Origin: Acidilobaceae archaeon
GTDB lineage: Archaea > Thermoproteota > Thermoprotei_A > Sulfolobales > Acidilobaceae
Assembly: GCA_027051095.1 (NCBI GenBank)
Contig: JALUAM010000069.1
Coordinates: 1-33,492, forward strand
Direction: 5' to 3'
DNA length: 33,492 nucleotides
Both the position numbers and the translations under genes were made by a program. The notes under the pieces were generated by a model, which searched no databases, was not told the origin of the DNA, and saw only the letters and a program-made list of their open reading frames with translations. Positions 15,743 to 23,061 of this stretch are shown here, piece after piece. Numbering within the stretch: the first letter of the stretch is position 1; each line of letters starts with the position of its first letter.

Positions 15743-16480
15743 TTGAAGGCGGCCGGATTAAGCCTCCTAACAGCTACACGCCTCCACCGACACTGCTATT
15801 ATTTGCGGCGCCGAGCAACGATGATGAGAGGGGAGAAGGCTGGGTTGGCCTTGGCGGTCTTTAGGGTTCTAAAAGAGTTCTCGGATAGCTACAGACGCCT
15901 TGTAAAAATTTACCCGGACACGCCGAGTATAGCGAGGAGGATGTTCGTAACTAATAGCATGGACGGGCTCCTAGCAGCTATAGGAGTGAACGTCGGCGGC
16001 TTCGACGTGAACGTCGACCCCAGACTCCTAGCTTTAAGCATAATTGGGGGAGCCCTCTCGATGGGGATACTCAGCGCTGTTGTTGGGGTCTACCTCAGCG
16101 AGAGGGCTGAGAGGCTAAACGAGGTTAAGAGGCTGGAAAGAAGACTTGGTAAAAGCCTTAGAGGCTCTCTTTATTGGAGGGCTGCAAGGCTGGTACCACT
16201 CTACATAGCCGCGTGGAGTGGTACAGGTGTACTCATATTTCCGTCGCTCTCCGCTGCTCCATACCTGTTAGCCGCTTATGGGGCGCTACCCATGATGGCC
16301 GCTTTCATGGCCTCCCTCGGCATAGCGCTAGCCTCTATGGCCCTTCTAGGCTATTATCTAGGCGTGATTAGTGGGGAGGATAAGATAATGTCTGCCCTTA
16401 GAGGCTTAGGCCTAGGCCTGGGGGGTGTTGCTGTGGTCTACGTCTTTAAGAGCCTCTTCCAGCTTTCTCCGCTAGCTTAA
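15743..16480 (+). CDS. VIT1/CCC1-like integral membrane protein
   Basis: The protein has a soluble N-terminal helix, then NSMDGLLAAIGVNVGG, then a first membrane pair containing GALSMGILSAVVGVYLSERAER and a charged helix EVKRLERRLG. About three further membrane helices follow, ending VVYVFKSLF. The order D-G-L...A-L-S-M-G...Y-L-S-E-x-A-E-R is typical of the VIT1/CCC1 (DUF125) family, which moves Fe2+ or Mn2+ across membranes, though transport here is inferred. The TTG at 15743 gives 245 residues. The ATG pair at 15821/15824 is a better start, since the first 26 residues look non-conserved and a TATA-like stretch lies at about 15724-15740. The 3' end overlaps the convergent M20 gene by 35 bp. 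Confidence 0.7.
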   Translation: MKAAGLSLLTATRLHRHCYYLRRRATMMRGEKAGLALAVFRVLKEFSDSYRRLVKIYPDTPSIARRMFVTNSMDGLLAAIGVNVGGFDVNVDPRLLALSIIGGALSMGILSAVVGVYLSERAERLNEVKRLERRLGKSLRGSLYWRAARLVPLYIAAWSGTGVLIFPSLSAAPYLLAAYGALPMMAAFMASLGIALASMALLGYYLGVISGEDKIMSALRGLGLGLGGVAVVYVFKSLFQLSPLA

Positions 16481-17714
16481 ATGGCAGCAGGCTGAACACC
16501 TTGACTAGGAAGCCTAGCTCTTCCACGGATATGTGTTCGTCTGGTGCGTGAGCCAAGTGGTAGCTTGGCCCGTATGCGAGGGCCTTAGAACCCCTAGTGG
16601 TGTAATACCACATGTCTAGGCCTCCGGGGCATACGACGGGGTCTCCGACGGCCCTGTCCGACTCCCTGGCTGCTTCTTTGAGCGCCTCTAGCAGCGGGCC
16701 AGGCTCATTTATAGCCGGCTCGGCCGCTATATCTATAGAGGCTTCGGCTTCGACGCCAGCCTTTATAGAAGCCCACCTTATCGCAGATTTTATCTCGTTC
16801 CACGCCTCGCTAACCCTCTCCTCAGGTATGAGCCTCCTGTCAATCGTGAACTCGAACTCGCCGGGGACCTGGTTAGTCTTACCCCCTCCTGGGACCCCGG
16901 CAACTCCGCCTATCATTGCAGTCGGCATCTTAGCGTCCTCGGGCTCTATCTCGTACCTGCTGATCCTCTGGGAGTACATGGATGCCAGGAGCGAGTGCAG
17001 CTCCAACGCTAGCCTTGAGGCTGCAAGGAAGGCGTTAACGCCTAGCCATGGAGTGCTGGCGTGAGCGGTCCTCCCCTTCACTTTAACCTTAACCCATAGA
17101 ATCCCCCTGTGACCGTGCCAGGGCCTGTCCAGCCCGCTGGGCTCGGGCAGTAGCACGTACTCCGGCACTCTGCCACTGCGCTCTAGATACTCCACCAGGT
17201 ACCCCGTGCCGCAGTGCCCTCCTATCTCCTCGTCAGGCACGAAGGCCGCCTCAACCCTGACCCCCGCCTCCCTAAGCTTGCTGGATACCGTGCTGAGAGC
17301 TCCTATCACCGCGGCAATACCGCCCTTCATATCAACCGCGCCTCTACCATAAATCTTCCCTTCCCTCTCAACGGGCTTGAAGGGCTCTGTAACCGTCCAC
17401 CCAGGCCCTCCAGGCACTACATCGTAGTGCCCGTTAAAGTGGAGAGTGGGCCCTTGAAGGTCCTCGCCTAGTACGCCGTACACTATAAATCTCGGGTTCT
17501 CCGAGGCTAGGGGGCACCGTTCACTCTGATAATCGCTGGGCACCTTGATGACCTCAACCTTCATGCCGATAGACTCGAGTTCGCGGGCTAGGACCTCCGA
17601 CGCCTCGTCGTAGAAGTCGCCCTGAGGCGACACTGTAGGTATACTTATAAGTTTCTTTAGTACGCTCTTTGCCCTTTCAAGCCCATCTTCAAAGCCCAAG
17701 CCATACACCTCCAC
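16446..17714 (-). CDS. M20-family metallopeptidase/deacylase (ArgE/DapE-like)
   Basis: Family landmarks of the di-zinc M20 fold are all present: FNGHYDVVPGG (first metal ligand H and D), GRGAVDMKGG (bridging Asp), PDEEIGGHCG (catalytic Glu pair), LPEPSG, HASTPWLGVNA in the dimerisation domain, and the late histidine in YHLAHAPDEH. M20 enzymes hydrolyse N-acyl amino acids such as N-acetylornithine or N-succinyl-diaminopimelate, or act as carboxypeptidases. At 422 residues it fits the ArgE/DapE group, but sequence alone does not fix the substrate and no biosynthetic partner gene is adjacent. A TATA-like AGTTTTAAAC lies upstream at about 17745-17755, back to back with the next plus-strand gene. 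Confidence 0.85.
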   Translation of the reverse strand: MEVYGLGFEDGLERAKSVLKKLISIPTVSPQGDFYDEASEVLARELESIGMKVEVIKVPSDYQSERCPLASENPRFIVYGVLGEDLQGPTLHFNGHYDVVPGGPGWTVTEPFKPVEREGKIYGRGAVDMKGGIAAVIGALSTVSSKLREAGVRVEAAFVPDEEIGGHCGTGYLVEYLERSGRVPEYVLLPEPSGLDRPWHGHRGILWVKVKVKGRTAHASTPWLGVNAFLAASRLALELHSLLASMYSQRISRYEIEPEDAKMPTAMIGGVAGVPGGGKTNQVPGEFEFTIDRRLIPEERVSEAWNEIKSAIRWASIKAGVEAEASIDIAAEPAINEPGPLLEALKEAARESDRAVGDPVVCPGGLDMWYYTTRGSKALAYGPSYHLAHAPDEHISVEELGFLVKVFSLLPFKLAEKAGRGS

Positions 17715-17814
17715 AGTACCGCGCTTAATCGTAGAGTAGCCTCTGTTTAAAACTGCTCGTCATACCCGTTTAATTGCTGTCCTTTTACCCCGCTAGGAAG
17801 CCCGGGGCATAGCC

Positions 17815-18564
17815 TTGAGCTGCACCAGCGTTCACATAGTAGGCTCGGGCTCCGCTAGCCACCCTCAGAGGAACCAATCCAGCGTCATAATAGACTCGAG
17901 CGACTACATGATTCTAATTGATGTGGGCTGTAGAACCCCCCAGCTGATGGAACCCGTAACCGGTAGACAGTTCCCCGACCTGATACTCTTAACCCATAAA
18001 CACTACGACCATCTTTGCGGCCTTCCAATGCTGGCATTCCTAGCTACGTTCAAAGGTGCTAGAAGCGTGTGGGTGGCCGGCGAGCCCGACGCTATATCGC
18101 TTGCTAAGGAACTAGTATCACTAGCTTTCAAGTCCGCCGCTTCACAGCGCTCAATTAAACTAGAAATGACAGAGCTAAAGCCGGGTTCAACCCTCACTGT
18201 AGGCCCCTTCAAGGTAATAGCATTCGAGGCGAGGCATACGGTGCCAGCGCTGAGCTACCAGGTAGAGGCTCCTAGCGCGACGATAGTGATCAGCGGCGAC
18301 ACCCAGCCCACGGAAGCCTATAGAGATGCCGCTGAAGGGTCGGATGTAGCAGTTCATGAGGCCACGCTACCCTCAGGCATGGAGGATAAGGCTAGAGCCA
18401 CAGGCCACTCGACGGTCGGCCAGGCGGTAGAGCAGGTATCCGGCGCCAAGATAGGAGTACTCTACCATTTAACGCCAGAGAGCGAGGCGGAAGCCCTAAG
18501 AGCCGTGACGGCCGGAGCCAGAATAATAGTGCCTAGCGAGCCCCTCACGATAAAAATCTGCTGA
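17815..18564 (+). CDS. MBL-fold hydrolase, RNase Z-like
   Basis: This 249-residue metallo-beta-lactamase fold protein contains the metal-binding THKHYDHLCG (about residues 61-70), a second histidine region EARHTVPALSY, the aspartate strand ISGDTQPT, VAVHEATL, and the late histidine in GVLYHLTPESE. The spacing and the motif A-R-A-T-G-H-S-T resemble tRNase Z and related hydrolases more than glyoxalase II. A true tRNase Z would carry the flexible exosite arm, which is not evident, so it may be a paralogue with another substrate. The TTG start is supported by upstream T-rich promoter-like sequence (about 17766-17792). Confidence 0.75.
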   Translation: MSCTSVHIVGSGSASHPQRNQSSVIIDSSDYMILIDVGCRTPQLMEPVTGRQFPDLILLTHKHYDHLCGLPMLAFLATFKGARSVWVAGEPDAISLAKELVSLAFKSAASQRSIKLEMTELKPGSTLTVGPFKVIAFEARHTVPALSYQVEAPSATIVISGDTQPTEAYRDAAEGSDVAVHEATLPSGMEDKARATGHSTVGQAVEQVSGAKIGVLYHLTPESEAEALRAVTAGARIIVPSEPLTIKIC

Positions 18565-18576
18565 GAAAAAGCTGCA

Positions 18577-18619
18577 GAAAGGCCCCCGGGGGCTTGAAAT
18601 GCCCCCCGGGGGCGCTTTC
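18577..18619. terminator. Paired G/C-run palindromes between convergent genes
   Basis: Two palindromes, GGCCCCCGGGGGC (18581-18593) and GCCCCCCGGGGGC (18601-18613), separated by TTGAAAT, are enclosed by GAAAG (18577-18581) and CTTTC (18615-18619). They fill the whole gap between the MBL hydrolase and the decarboxylase stops. Each can fold alone or they can pair as one long hairpin on either strand, which fits a bidirectional transcript end or mRNA-end protector. Confidence 0.5.
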
Positions 18620-19009
18620 CTATTCCAGCGTCCTGTCAGCCTCCCCCTTCTCTATTCTAGCGGGCCTTAGCGCTTCAACTATTACTTCGAACGCCCTTAA
18701 GGGGTCAGTGTGGCTTCCACAACTGTATACATCGACCGTGGCGAACTTAAACTCGGGCCACGTGTGAATCGTGATGTGGCTTTCAAGAATTATGGCTACA
18801 ACGCTTACACCCTCACCTATCTTCCACGACTTCACATCTAGAACCTTCATATTGCCCTCGCGAGCAGCCTTTAATACCAGCTCCTCGAGCCCCTTAGCAT
18901 CTTTCAAAAGCATCTCATTACCGCAGTCATAGAGATTACCATAAACATGGCGCCCGTAGACCCTAACCGCACCCTTAACTCCTCCCCCAGTCTTAACCAT
19001 CTGAGCCAA
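18620..19009 (-). CDS. Pyruvoyl-dependent S-adenosylmethionine (or arginine) decarboxylase proenzyme
   Basis: It makes decarboxylated SAM for polyamine synthesis, or agmatine if it is the arginine-specific crenarchaeal paralogue. The proenzyme cleaves itself at the Glu-Ser bond in [12 protein letters not shown] (Ser 77 from the TTG, 74 from the ATG), turning the serine into the pyruvoyl group. The catalytic Cys in [10 protein letters not shown] follows. At 126-129 residues it has the class IB archaeal size. The ATG at 19000 is a likelier start than the TTG at 19009, which sits 3 nt from a 48-bp palindrome. Crenarchaea carry both specificities in this family, and I cannot assign one from sequence. 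Confidence 0.88.
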   Translation of the reverse strand: MAQMVKTGGGVKGAVRVYGRHVYGNLYDCGNEMLLKDAKGLEELVLKAAREGNMKVLDVKSWKIGEGVSVVAIILESHITIHTWPEFKFATVDVYSCGSHTDPLRAFEVIVEALRPARIEKGEADRTLE

Positions 19010-19012
19010 TAT

Positions 19013-19060
19013 AATACCCCCTCCCCCCTACCCCCCGGGGGGTAGGGGGGAGGGGGTATT
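19013..19060. repeat. 48-bp perfect palindrome of C/G runs
   Basis: The left arm reads AATA-C5-T-C6-TA-C6 and the right arm is its exact complement G6-TA-G6-A-G5-TATT, with no spacer (24 bp per arm). It lies between the stop of the phosphorylase-like gene and the decarboxylase start. A TATA-like CTTAAATA (minus strand, about 19058-19065) would put the decarboxylase RNA start near the centre, so its leader would begin with three G runs. Confidence 0.9.
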
Positions 19061-19104
19061 TAAGCTTGAGGGGCCAGGCCTCAGGGTGGGTATAGTTAAA
19101 TCCA

Positions 19105-19968
19105 TTAAGACTCTCTCTGGGGGGCCGACTCTCTTTCCTCCACGCGCTTGAGCGCCTCGACTATTAGAATTAATGTTCTAGTCATTACTTCTACCTCCTT
19201 AGTGTGGAATTTCCTGGCCTGGTCATAGTCGAAGTCCACGGGCTTTGAAGCCGGTGTCAGCGGCCTTAACGCCACTATCAGCGATAGGGCCCTTATGCGG
19301 CTGTAATAATATTGCAATGCGTAGAGCGGCGCTGTCACGGAGTCTGCTAGCCTTATACCTCTCATCCCCAGATAGGGCTCTACCTCGCTATAGCTCCACG
19401 GAAACCGCGGGCTTCTCAGGGTTACCGTGACCCCCTTGGCTATGTCGAGCCTCTTGACTAGACCGGGTGCCTCGCCCTCCTCAAGCTCTATCGCCTCTAC
19501 CTCGCCTCCCGCCAGGCTGAGGAATTGCTTGAGTAGGGCTTCTGAGGGGGTTAAGGGGAGCCCCGGCGGGGCTATTTTATCCGTGACTCCGTCCAGGGGT
19601 ACTGCGGCTACTGCGACGAAGACAATGTCCTCCTCCCTAACATGCCTTTCCCCTGGAAGTTTGCCCAGCCTGAAACCTCTGGTGAGTGCCACAATGTTTC
19701 TCACCCCCATCATGTAAAGCTCGCTCACAGCTTCGACTACGGCTTCAGGGTAGGGCGGTATAGTGCCCACTATTATGGGTAAGTCGAGGTATCTGCCCGC
19801 GGTGAAGGAGAAGCCAGGCAGCCCCGCATACCTGCCGCCAGCTATCGGCTCTATAGCCCCCGCGACCCTATCGTAGACGTCGACGTCATCCACTAATATG
19901 GCCGACTGAGCTATTAGCCCGTAGCTCTTAATGCCAGTTGCCCTTCCATAACTAATGCCTCTATGCAT
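19105..19968 (-). CDS. Nucleoside-phosphorylase-like protein (PNP/UDP family, divergent)
   Basis: The 287-residue protein looks like a divergent member of the purine/uridine phosphorylase superfamily. The N-terminal strand is followed by GRYLDLPIIVGTIPPYPEAV, then a helix and VRNIVALTRGFRLGKLPG in the place where such enzymes bind phosphate. DIVFVAVAAVPLDGVTDKIAPPGLPLTPSEALL, which follows, resembles the substrate-side loop. The C terminus is a long helix. Neighbouring the decarboxylase gene, it might act on a product of polyamine synthesis such as methylthioadenosine, but this is inference and the family call itself is moderate. The ATG lies 20-25 nt after a TATA/dyad element (20004-20022). 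Confidence 0.5.
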   Translation of the reverse strand: MHRGISYGRATGIKSYGLIAQSAILVDDVDVYDRVAGAIEPIAGGRYAGLPGFSFTAGRYLDLPIIVGTIPPYPEAVVEAVSELYMMGVRNIVALTRGFRLGKLPGERHVREEDIVFVAVAAVPLDGVTDKIAPPGLPLTPSEALLKQFLSLAGGEVEAIELEEGEAPGLVKRLDIAKGVTVTLRSPRFPWSYSEVEPYLGMRGIRLADSVTAPLYALQYYYSRIRALSLIVALRPLTPASKPVDFDYDQARKFHTKEVEVMTRTLILIVEALKRVEERESAPQRES

Positions 19969-20003
19969 AGGGCTACAGCCCTTGCCCCTCCACCCGTTAG
20001 CGC

Positions 20004-20022
20004 CCCTTTTAGTTTAAAAGGG
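20004..20022 (-). promoter_or_regulatory. TATA box embedded in an 8-bp dyad
   Basis: CCCTTTTA-GTT-TAAAAGGG forms 8-bp arms around a 3-nt spacer. On the minus strand it contains CTTTTAAAC, a good TATA box for the phosphorylase-like gene at 19968. It sits directly before the stop of the thioredoxin-fold gene. A palindromic protein-binding site or a terminator of the upstream gene are alternatives. Confidence 0.4.
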
Positions 20023-21078
20023 TTACCCGTACACCTCTCTAACCCACTCCACGATCTCCTCCCAAGTCATGAATCCCTGCCTTACATCCACTATCTTGCC
20101 CCCCTTATAGGCCACGAAGGCAGGGGTTCCAACCACGCCGGCCTTATTGACTTCTAGGAGCGCAGCTTTTCTTTCATCCTCACCCAGTAAGGGGCCTGCT
20201 ATAACAGCGTAGAACGGCACGTCCACCTCCTCAGAGGCCTTTAACATATGGCTCCAGTCTATCTGGCAGTAGGGGCAGGCCTTGCTTATGACTAGATAAA
20301 CTGCATCGCCCTGGAGGCCCTCCCTGAACTTTTCCACAGTTATATATCTCAGTTCGCCGTCCACTATCACGGCTAGGCCCTCGTTAACGTATCTCAAGTC
20401 GCTCGAGAGCCCCGTGCCGGTGCATAGCCACTCAGCTGTAACCTCTGCCCGGCCCGTAGAGTCCACTTCCACGGCCTCATGATAGTATCTAACCCTTGCA
20501 TCGGGCCCGACGACGAATACTTCAAACGACTCAACTATCCCGCTCGAAGCCTGGTACCTAGCCCTAACTTTTACAACGTAGTCCGTCACCTCTATGGCCC
20601 CCTCATAAGTTAATACATTGCCTCCAGCGTCGACCAGTTCTAGCTCCATGCATATGCCGGCGTCGACGCCCGGCACGTAGACCGGTACGGGAATCTCAGG
20701 GAGCCCTATCATCTCGAGTGGAAGTGCTAGCTGCGTAAACACGATAACCCCTTGCCCGGCCTCTACAGGCCCCTCGACTACTTCCACGTCGACATCTATC
20801 TCAGGCCACTTAAACCCCTTCACTGTGACCTCATAGACACCCTCTTCCCTTCTCTCCTCGCCTTGTATAACAGCCTCGCTCTCAAACCTGATAGTGACCT
20901 TGCTGCCCTCCGCCAGGCTTAGCGTGAAAGACGCTGAAGGGAAATAACCGTCTATAGGTTTAAGCTCGCCTCTAACCTGCTCTCCAGCCGGCGGCTGAAC
21001 CGAGACAAACACGACTACGGTCGAGACTATTATAATCCCTCCCAGCACAAGCGCTATTAACAGTTTAGCGTTTACCAA
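20023..21078 (-). CDS. Membrane-anchored thioredoxin-fold thiol oxidoreductase
   Basis: The 351-residue product starts with one membrane helix (about residues 5-27), followed by a beta-rich extracytoplasmic region (about 30-245). The C-terminal thioredoxin-fold domain (about 255-351) has the active site ISKACPYCQIDW and the cis-proline segment GVVGTPAFVAYKGG. CPYC with a nearby cis-Pro is typical of glutaredoxin/DsbA/DsbC-like proteins acting in disulfide formation or isomerisation. Facing outside, it probably serves cysteine-containing exported proteins, several of which are encoded in this window. The function of the N-terminal domain is not recognised. The start is TTG; a CTTAGC/GCTAAG dyad (21081-21106) lies just upstream. 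Confidence 0.8.
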   Translation of the reverse strand: MVNAKLLIALVLGGIIIVSTVVVFVSVQPPAGEQVRGELKPIDGYFPSASFTLSLAEGSKVTIRFESEAVIQGEERREEGVYEVTVKGFKWPEIDVDVEVVEGPVEAGQGVIVFTQLALPLEMIGLPEIPVPVYVPGVDAGICMELELVDAGGNVLTYEGAIEVTDYVVKVRARYQASSGIVESFEVFVVGPDARVRYYHEAVEVDSTGRAEVTAEWLCTGTGLSSDLRYVNEGLAVIVDGELRYITVEKFREGLQGDAVYLVISKACPYCQIDWSHMLKASEEVDVPFYAVIAGPLLGEDERKAALLEVNKAGVVGTPAFVAYKGGKIVDVRQGFMTWEEIVEWVREVYG

Positions 21079-21227
21079 GCCTTAGCACCTAACCTTAATA
21101 GCTAAGTGTAGAGAAATGAAGTTTATCTTCAAAGCGCTACAGGCGGGACCCCACTCTAACACAGCAATTCCTCGATAGAGCTATTGATGGCGCCAGCCAC
21201 TTAACCCTCGGAGCCCTATGAAGAGCG

Positions 21228-21307
21228 TGGTCCCGGCCCGTGTTTCACGCGGCCCGACAGCCCCGAGGCGGGGCGGGATGAGGCCGCGTGACGGCTACGG
21301 GCACCCC
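21228..21307 (+). ncRNA. Structured RNA, H/ACA-like guide candidate
   Basis: Nested stems are visible: CCCGT/ACGGG (21237-21241, 21297-21301); an internal loop (GTTT opposite ACGGCT); a 9-bp stem CACGCGGCC/GGCCGCGTG (21246-21254, 21282-21290); an asymmetric loop CGACA/GGGATGA; and an apical GCCCCG/CGGGGC stem (21260-21265, 21269-21274). The CGA...GATGA loop could form a kink-turn, and the lower internal loop resembles a pseudouridylation pocket, as in archaeal H/ACA RNAs. The box ACA position has only ACC. The minus strand also carries a TATA-like box (about 21331-21338), so strand is not certain. Confidence 0.35.
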
Positions 21308-21356
21308 AATCTGCTAGGAATCGAACTATAACATTTTAACGAGAAATGGTGGCTCG

Positions 21357-21425
21357 AGCTGTAAGTAGAGAATACCATGTGTAATCATTCCTTCAGGGCT
21401 TAGAGCTTTCCTTTCCTCATTCACA
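21357..21425 (-). ncRNA. Weak C/D box sRNA candidate
   Basis: On the minus strand a TATA-like AATATTAATG (about 21442-21451) is followed by TGAATGAGG (C-like, 21415-21423), CTGA (D', 21393-21396), a 4-nt spacer, ATGATTA (C', 21382-21388, 6/7) and CTTA (D-like, 21362-21365). The C and D boxes are poor. The guide before D' (GCTCTAAGCC) nearly matches the conserved 23S segment GGCUUAGAAGC. This and the neighbouring RNA candidate are all I can see in the 21079-21480 gap. Confidence 0.2.
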
Positions 21426-21480
21426 CATTACAGTCTAAACCACATTAATATTCGTAAGCGTCAAGAAGCTGCACGAGATT

Positions 21481-21568
21481 TGGTGCGGGGGGTGGGATTT
21501 GAACCCACGCAGGCCTACGCCAACGGGTCTTGAGCCCGCCCCCTTTGGCCAGGCTCGGGCACCCCCGC
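21481..21568 (-). tRNA. tRNA-Leu(CAA)
   Basis: On the minus strand the acceptor GCGGGGG (21562-21568) pairs with CCCCCGC (21485-21491), with discriminator A and an encoded CCA. The T arm is GTGGG-TTCAAAT-CCCAC, the anticodon loop CTCAAGA gives anticodon CAA, and the variable region is long, as in class II leucine tRNAs. The anticodon stem is GCGGG/CCCGT. No intron is present. Confidence 0.93.
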
Positions 21569-21597
21569 GCCGCGTTAGAAGTATATGCGGCTGCGGG

Positions 21598-22600
21598 CTA
21601 TGAAGGTTCGCGGCTTTCTCTCAAAGCTTCTCTATAGGCCTCTAGAAGGCTGCCCTTGCACTTGCAGACGTTTTGCTCTCTGAGCGCCTTACAGGGGGGC
21701 GGTTTGTATCTTCCTAGCTCGCCCGAGAGTAGTATGTCAGCTATCGTCTTGGCCGCGGCTTCTCCCGCGGGATTCTCTAGCAGCTTCTCCAGGTCCTCCC
21801 TCCCAGCCGCTACGTTGGTAAGGAATGCTATCAGAGCGTAGGCACCTATGTCCTCTAGGTCCTCTGCAGCCCTGCTAGACAGCTCCTTAATGCATGACGG
21901 CAGTGCTTCCCTCCTGAAGGGGAGCAGGCCCCTGGCTACCCTCTTTACCTCGCCCACCACCCCGTCTATTTCAGGACTTTCAACCTCTATTTGGCGCGCC
22001 TCCTCTATCCTAGCCGATATGAGGCTTCTCGCGGCGGCCGCTCCCAGCGTTCTCAGCCTCTCAACGTTAAGGTAGACATAGCCTCCTTCAAGGAACTGTG
22101 ACGCCAGACTGAGCCCCGGCATCCTTTCTACGTGCCGCGCAGCTATCCTCAAGAACTCGTCTACCCTCACCCTCCAGGAGAGAAGCACGTATTCTATACC
22201 CCTCCTGCCGGGCCTCCACGGCAGTCTCCTAGAGGCCCTCTCGATCCTAGCCCCAGCCCTAGCTATGATTTCCTCCACGATTTCCGGGTTCTCCTTAGCA
22301 TCTACTATGCGCTTCCAGGCAGCGGAAGCCTCCGCCTCCAGCAGCCTAGACTCCGCCTGGGGCCCGGCCCGAGAGGCTATCACACAGGCCGCTATAAACG
22401 CTGAGAGGGCTTCCTCGGCAGTCCTATACTCCAGCTCCTCGAGCCTCCCCTCCAGGGCAGCCATTACTCTTTCGTAGCCACTCGCCACTACCGACTTATC
22501 ACTGAGGAGGAGCCTCAGCGGCGCCCCGCCGAGACCCCCAGCTACTATAGAGGCCGCCCTCTCAACGGGCTCTACGAAAGGGGTACTTCCTGTAGTCCAT
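21598..22600 (-). CDS. priL: DNA primase large subunit PriL, with apparent frameshift near the 5' end
   Basis: PriL partners the catalytic PriS to make replication primers and binds a 4Fe-4S cluster. The continuous frame (from GTG 22488, 296 residues) has the cluster cysteines in LPSCIKEL, PPPCKAL and NVCKC. Upstream, the frame stays open to 22575 and reads VEPVERAASIV, while an ATG at 22600 reads MDYRKYPF in another frame. Joined as MDYRKYPF-VEPVERA, this gives the expected archaeal PriL N terminus (KYPF) and about 333 residues. One surplus base around 22576 (in CCCCTTTCGTAG, minus strand) separates the two frames. No in-frame start codon exists between 22575 and 22488. The cause is either a sequencing/assembly error or a real mutation. 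Confidence 0.88.
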
Positions 22601-22650
22601 GGAGCCCTAACCCGATAGGATTTGACTTGCGAGCCTAGAGACTATTAACG

Positions 22651-22986
22651 GGGCCGCCGACCGCCGCTGGCGGCCTCGGGGCGCCAAGCCCCGGGGAAAC
22701 TCCGCCCTCCCCGCGGCATCCAGGCCCCGCAAGGGGCGCGGGTGACACCCGCGGCAACGGCACAGAAACGACACGGCCCCCGGGCATGTCGATGATGCGG
22801 CTAGGCTCCCCGGGCAACCGGGGGGCAGCAAACCGCGGATGAAACCCGGGGGATGCGTTGAAACGGCCGACCCTGGAGGAGCAAGGCCCGGGGGAGATGA
22901 GGGCCGCGCGACAACCCCCGGGGGCGGCCGCTGAGTCGAATGCCGCCGAAGTACAAAAGGCGGGTTATAGCGGCGGTCGGCGGCCC
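22651..22986 (+). ncRNA. rnpB: RNase P RNA
   Basis: This is the catalytic RNA that trims tRNA 5' leaders. The 17-nt ends (22651-22667 and 22970-22986) are exactly complementary and form helix P1. Conserved regions appear in order: GGGGAAACTCCGCC (about 22691-22704, CR-I), GGCACAGAAACGACACGG (about 22766-22783, CR-II/III), GGAGGAGCAAGGCC (about 22875-22888, CR-IV) and TACAAAAGGCGGGTTATAG (about 22952-22970, CR-V). The length of 336 nt is normal for archaeal type A-like RNA. It is transcribed divergently from priL with about 50 nt between the starts, and both probably share the AT-richer stretch at 22617-22630. Confidence 0.93.
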
Positions 22987-23061
22987 TCAACAACGTCGCA
23001 CAGTAAAAGGGATAAGGTCTTAGAGGGGACAGTAGGCTATGCTCTGGGGGAGTAAAGAGGG

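Noticed and set aside
21306-21340. tRNA-like T-arm sequence (TAGTTCGATTCCTAG on the minus strand)
   Set aside because: No matching acceptor, D arm or anticodon arm could be found around it.
22607-22993. Protein-coding frames across 22607-23055 on both strands
   Set aside because: The sequence is explained by RNase P RNA with all conserved regions and a 17-bp P1 helix.
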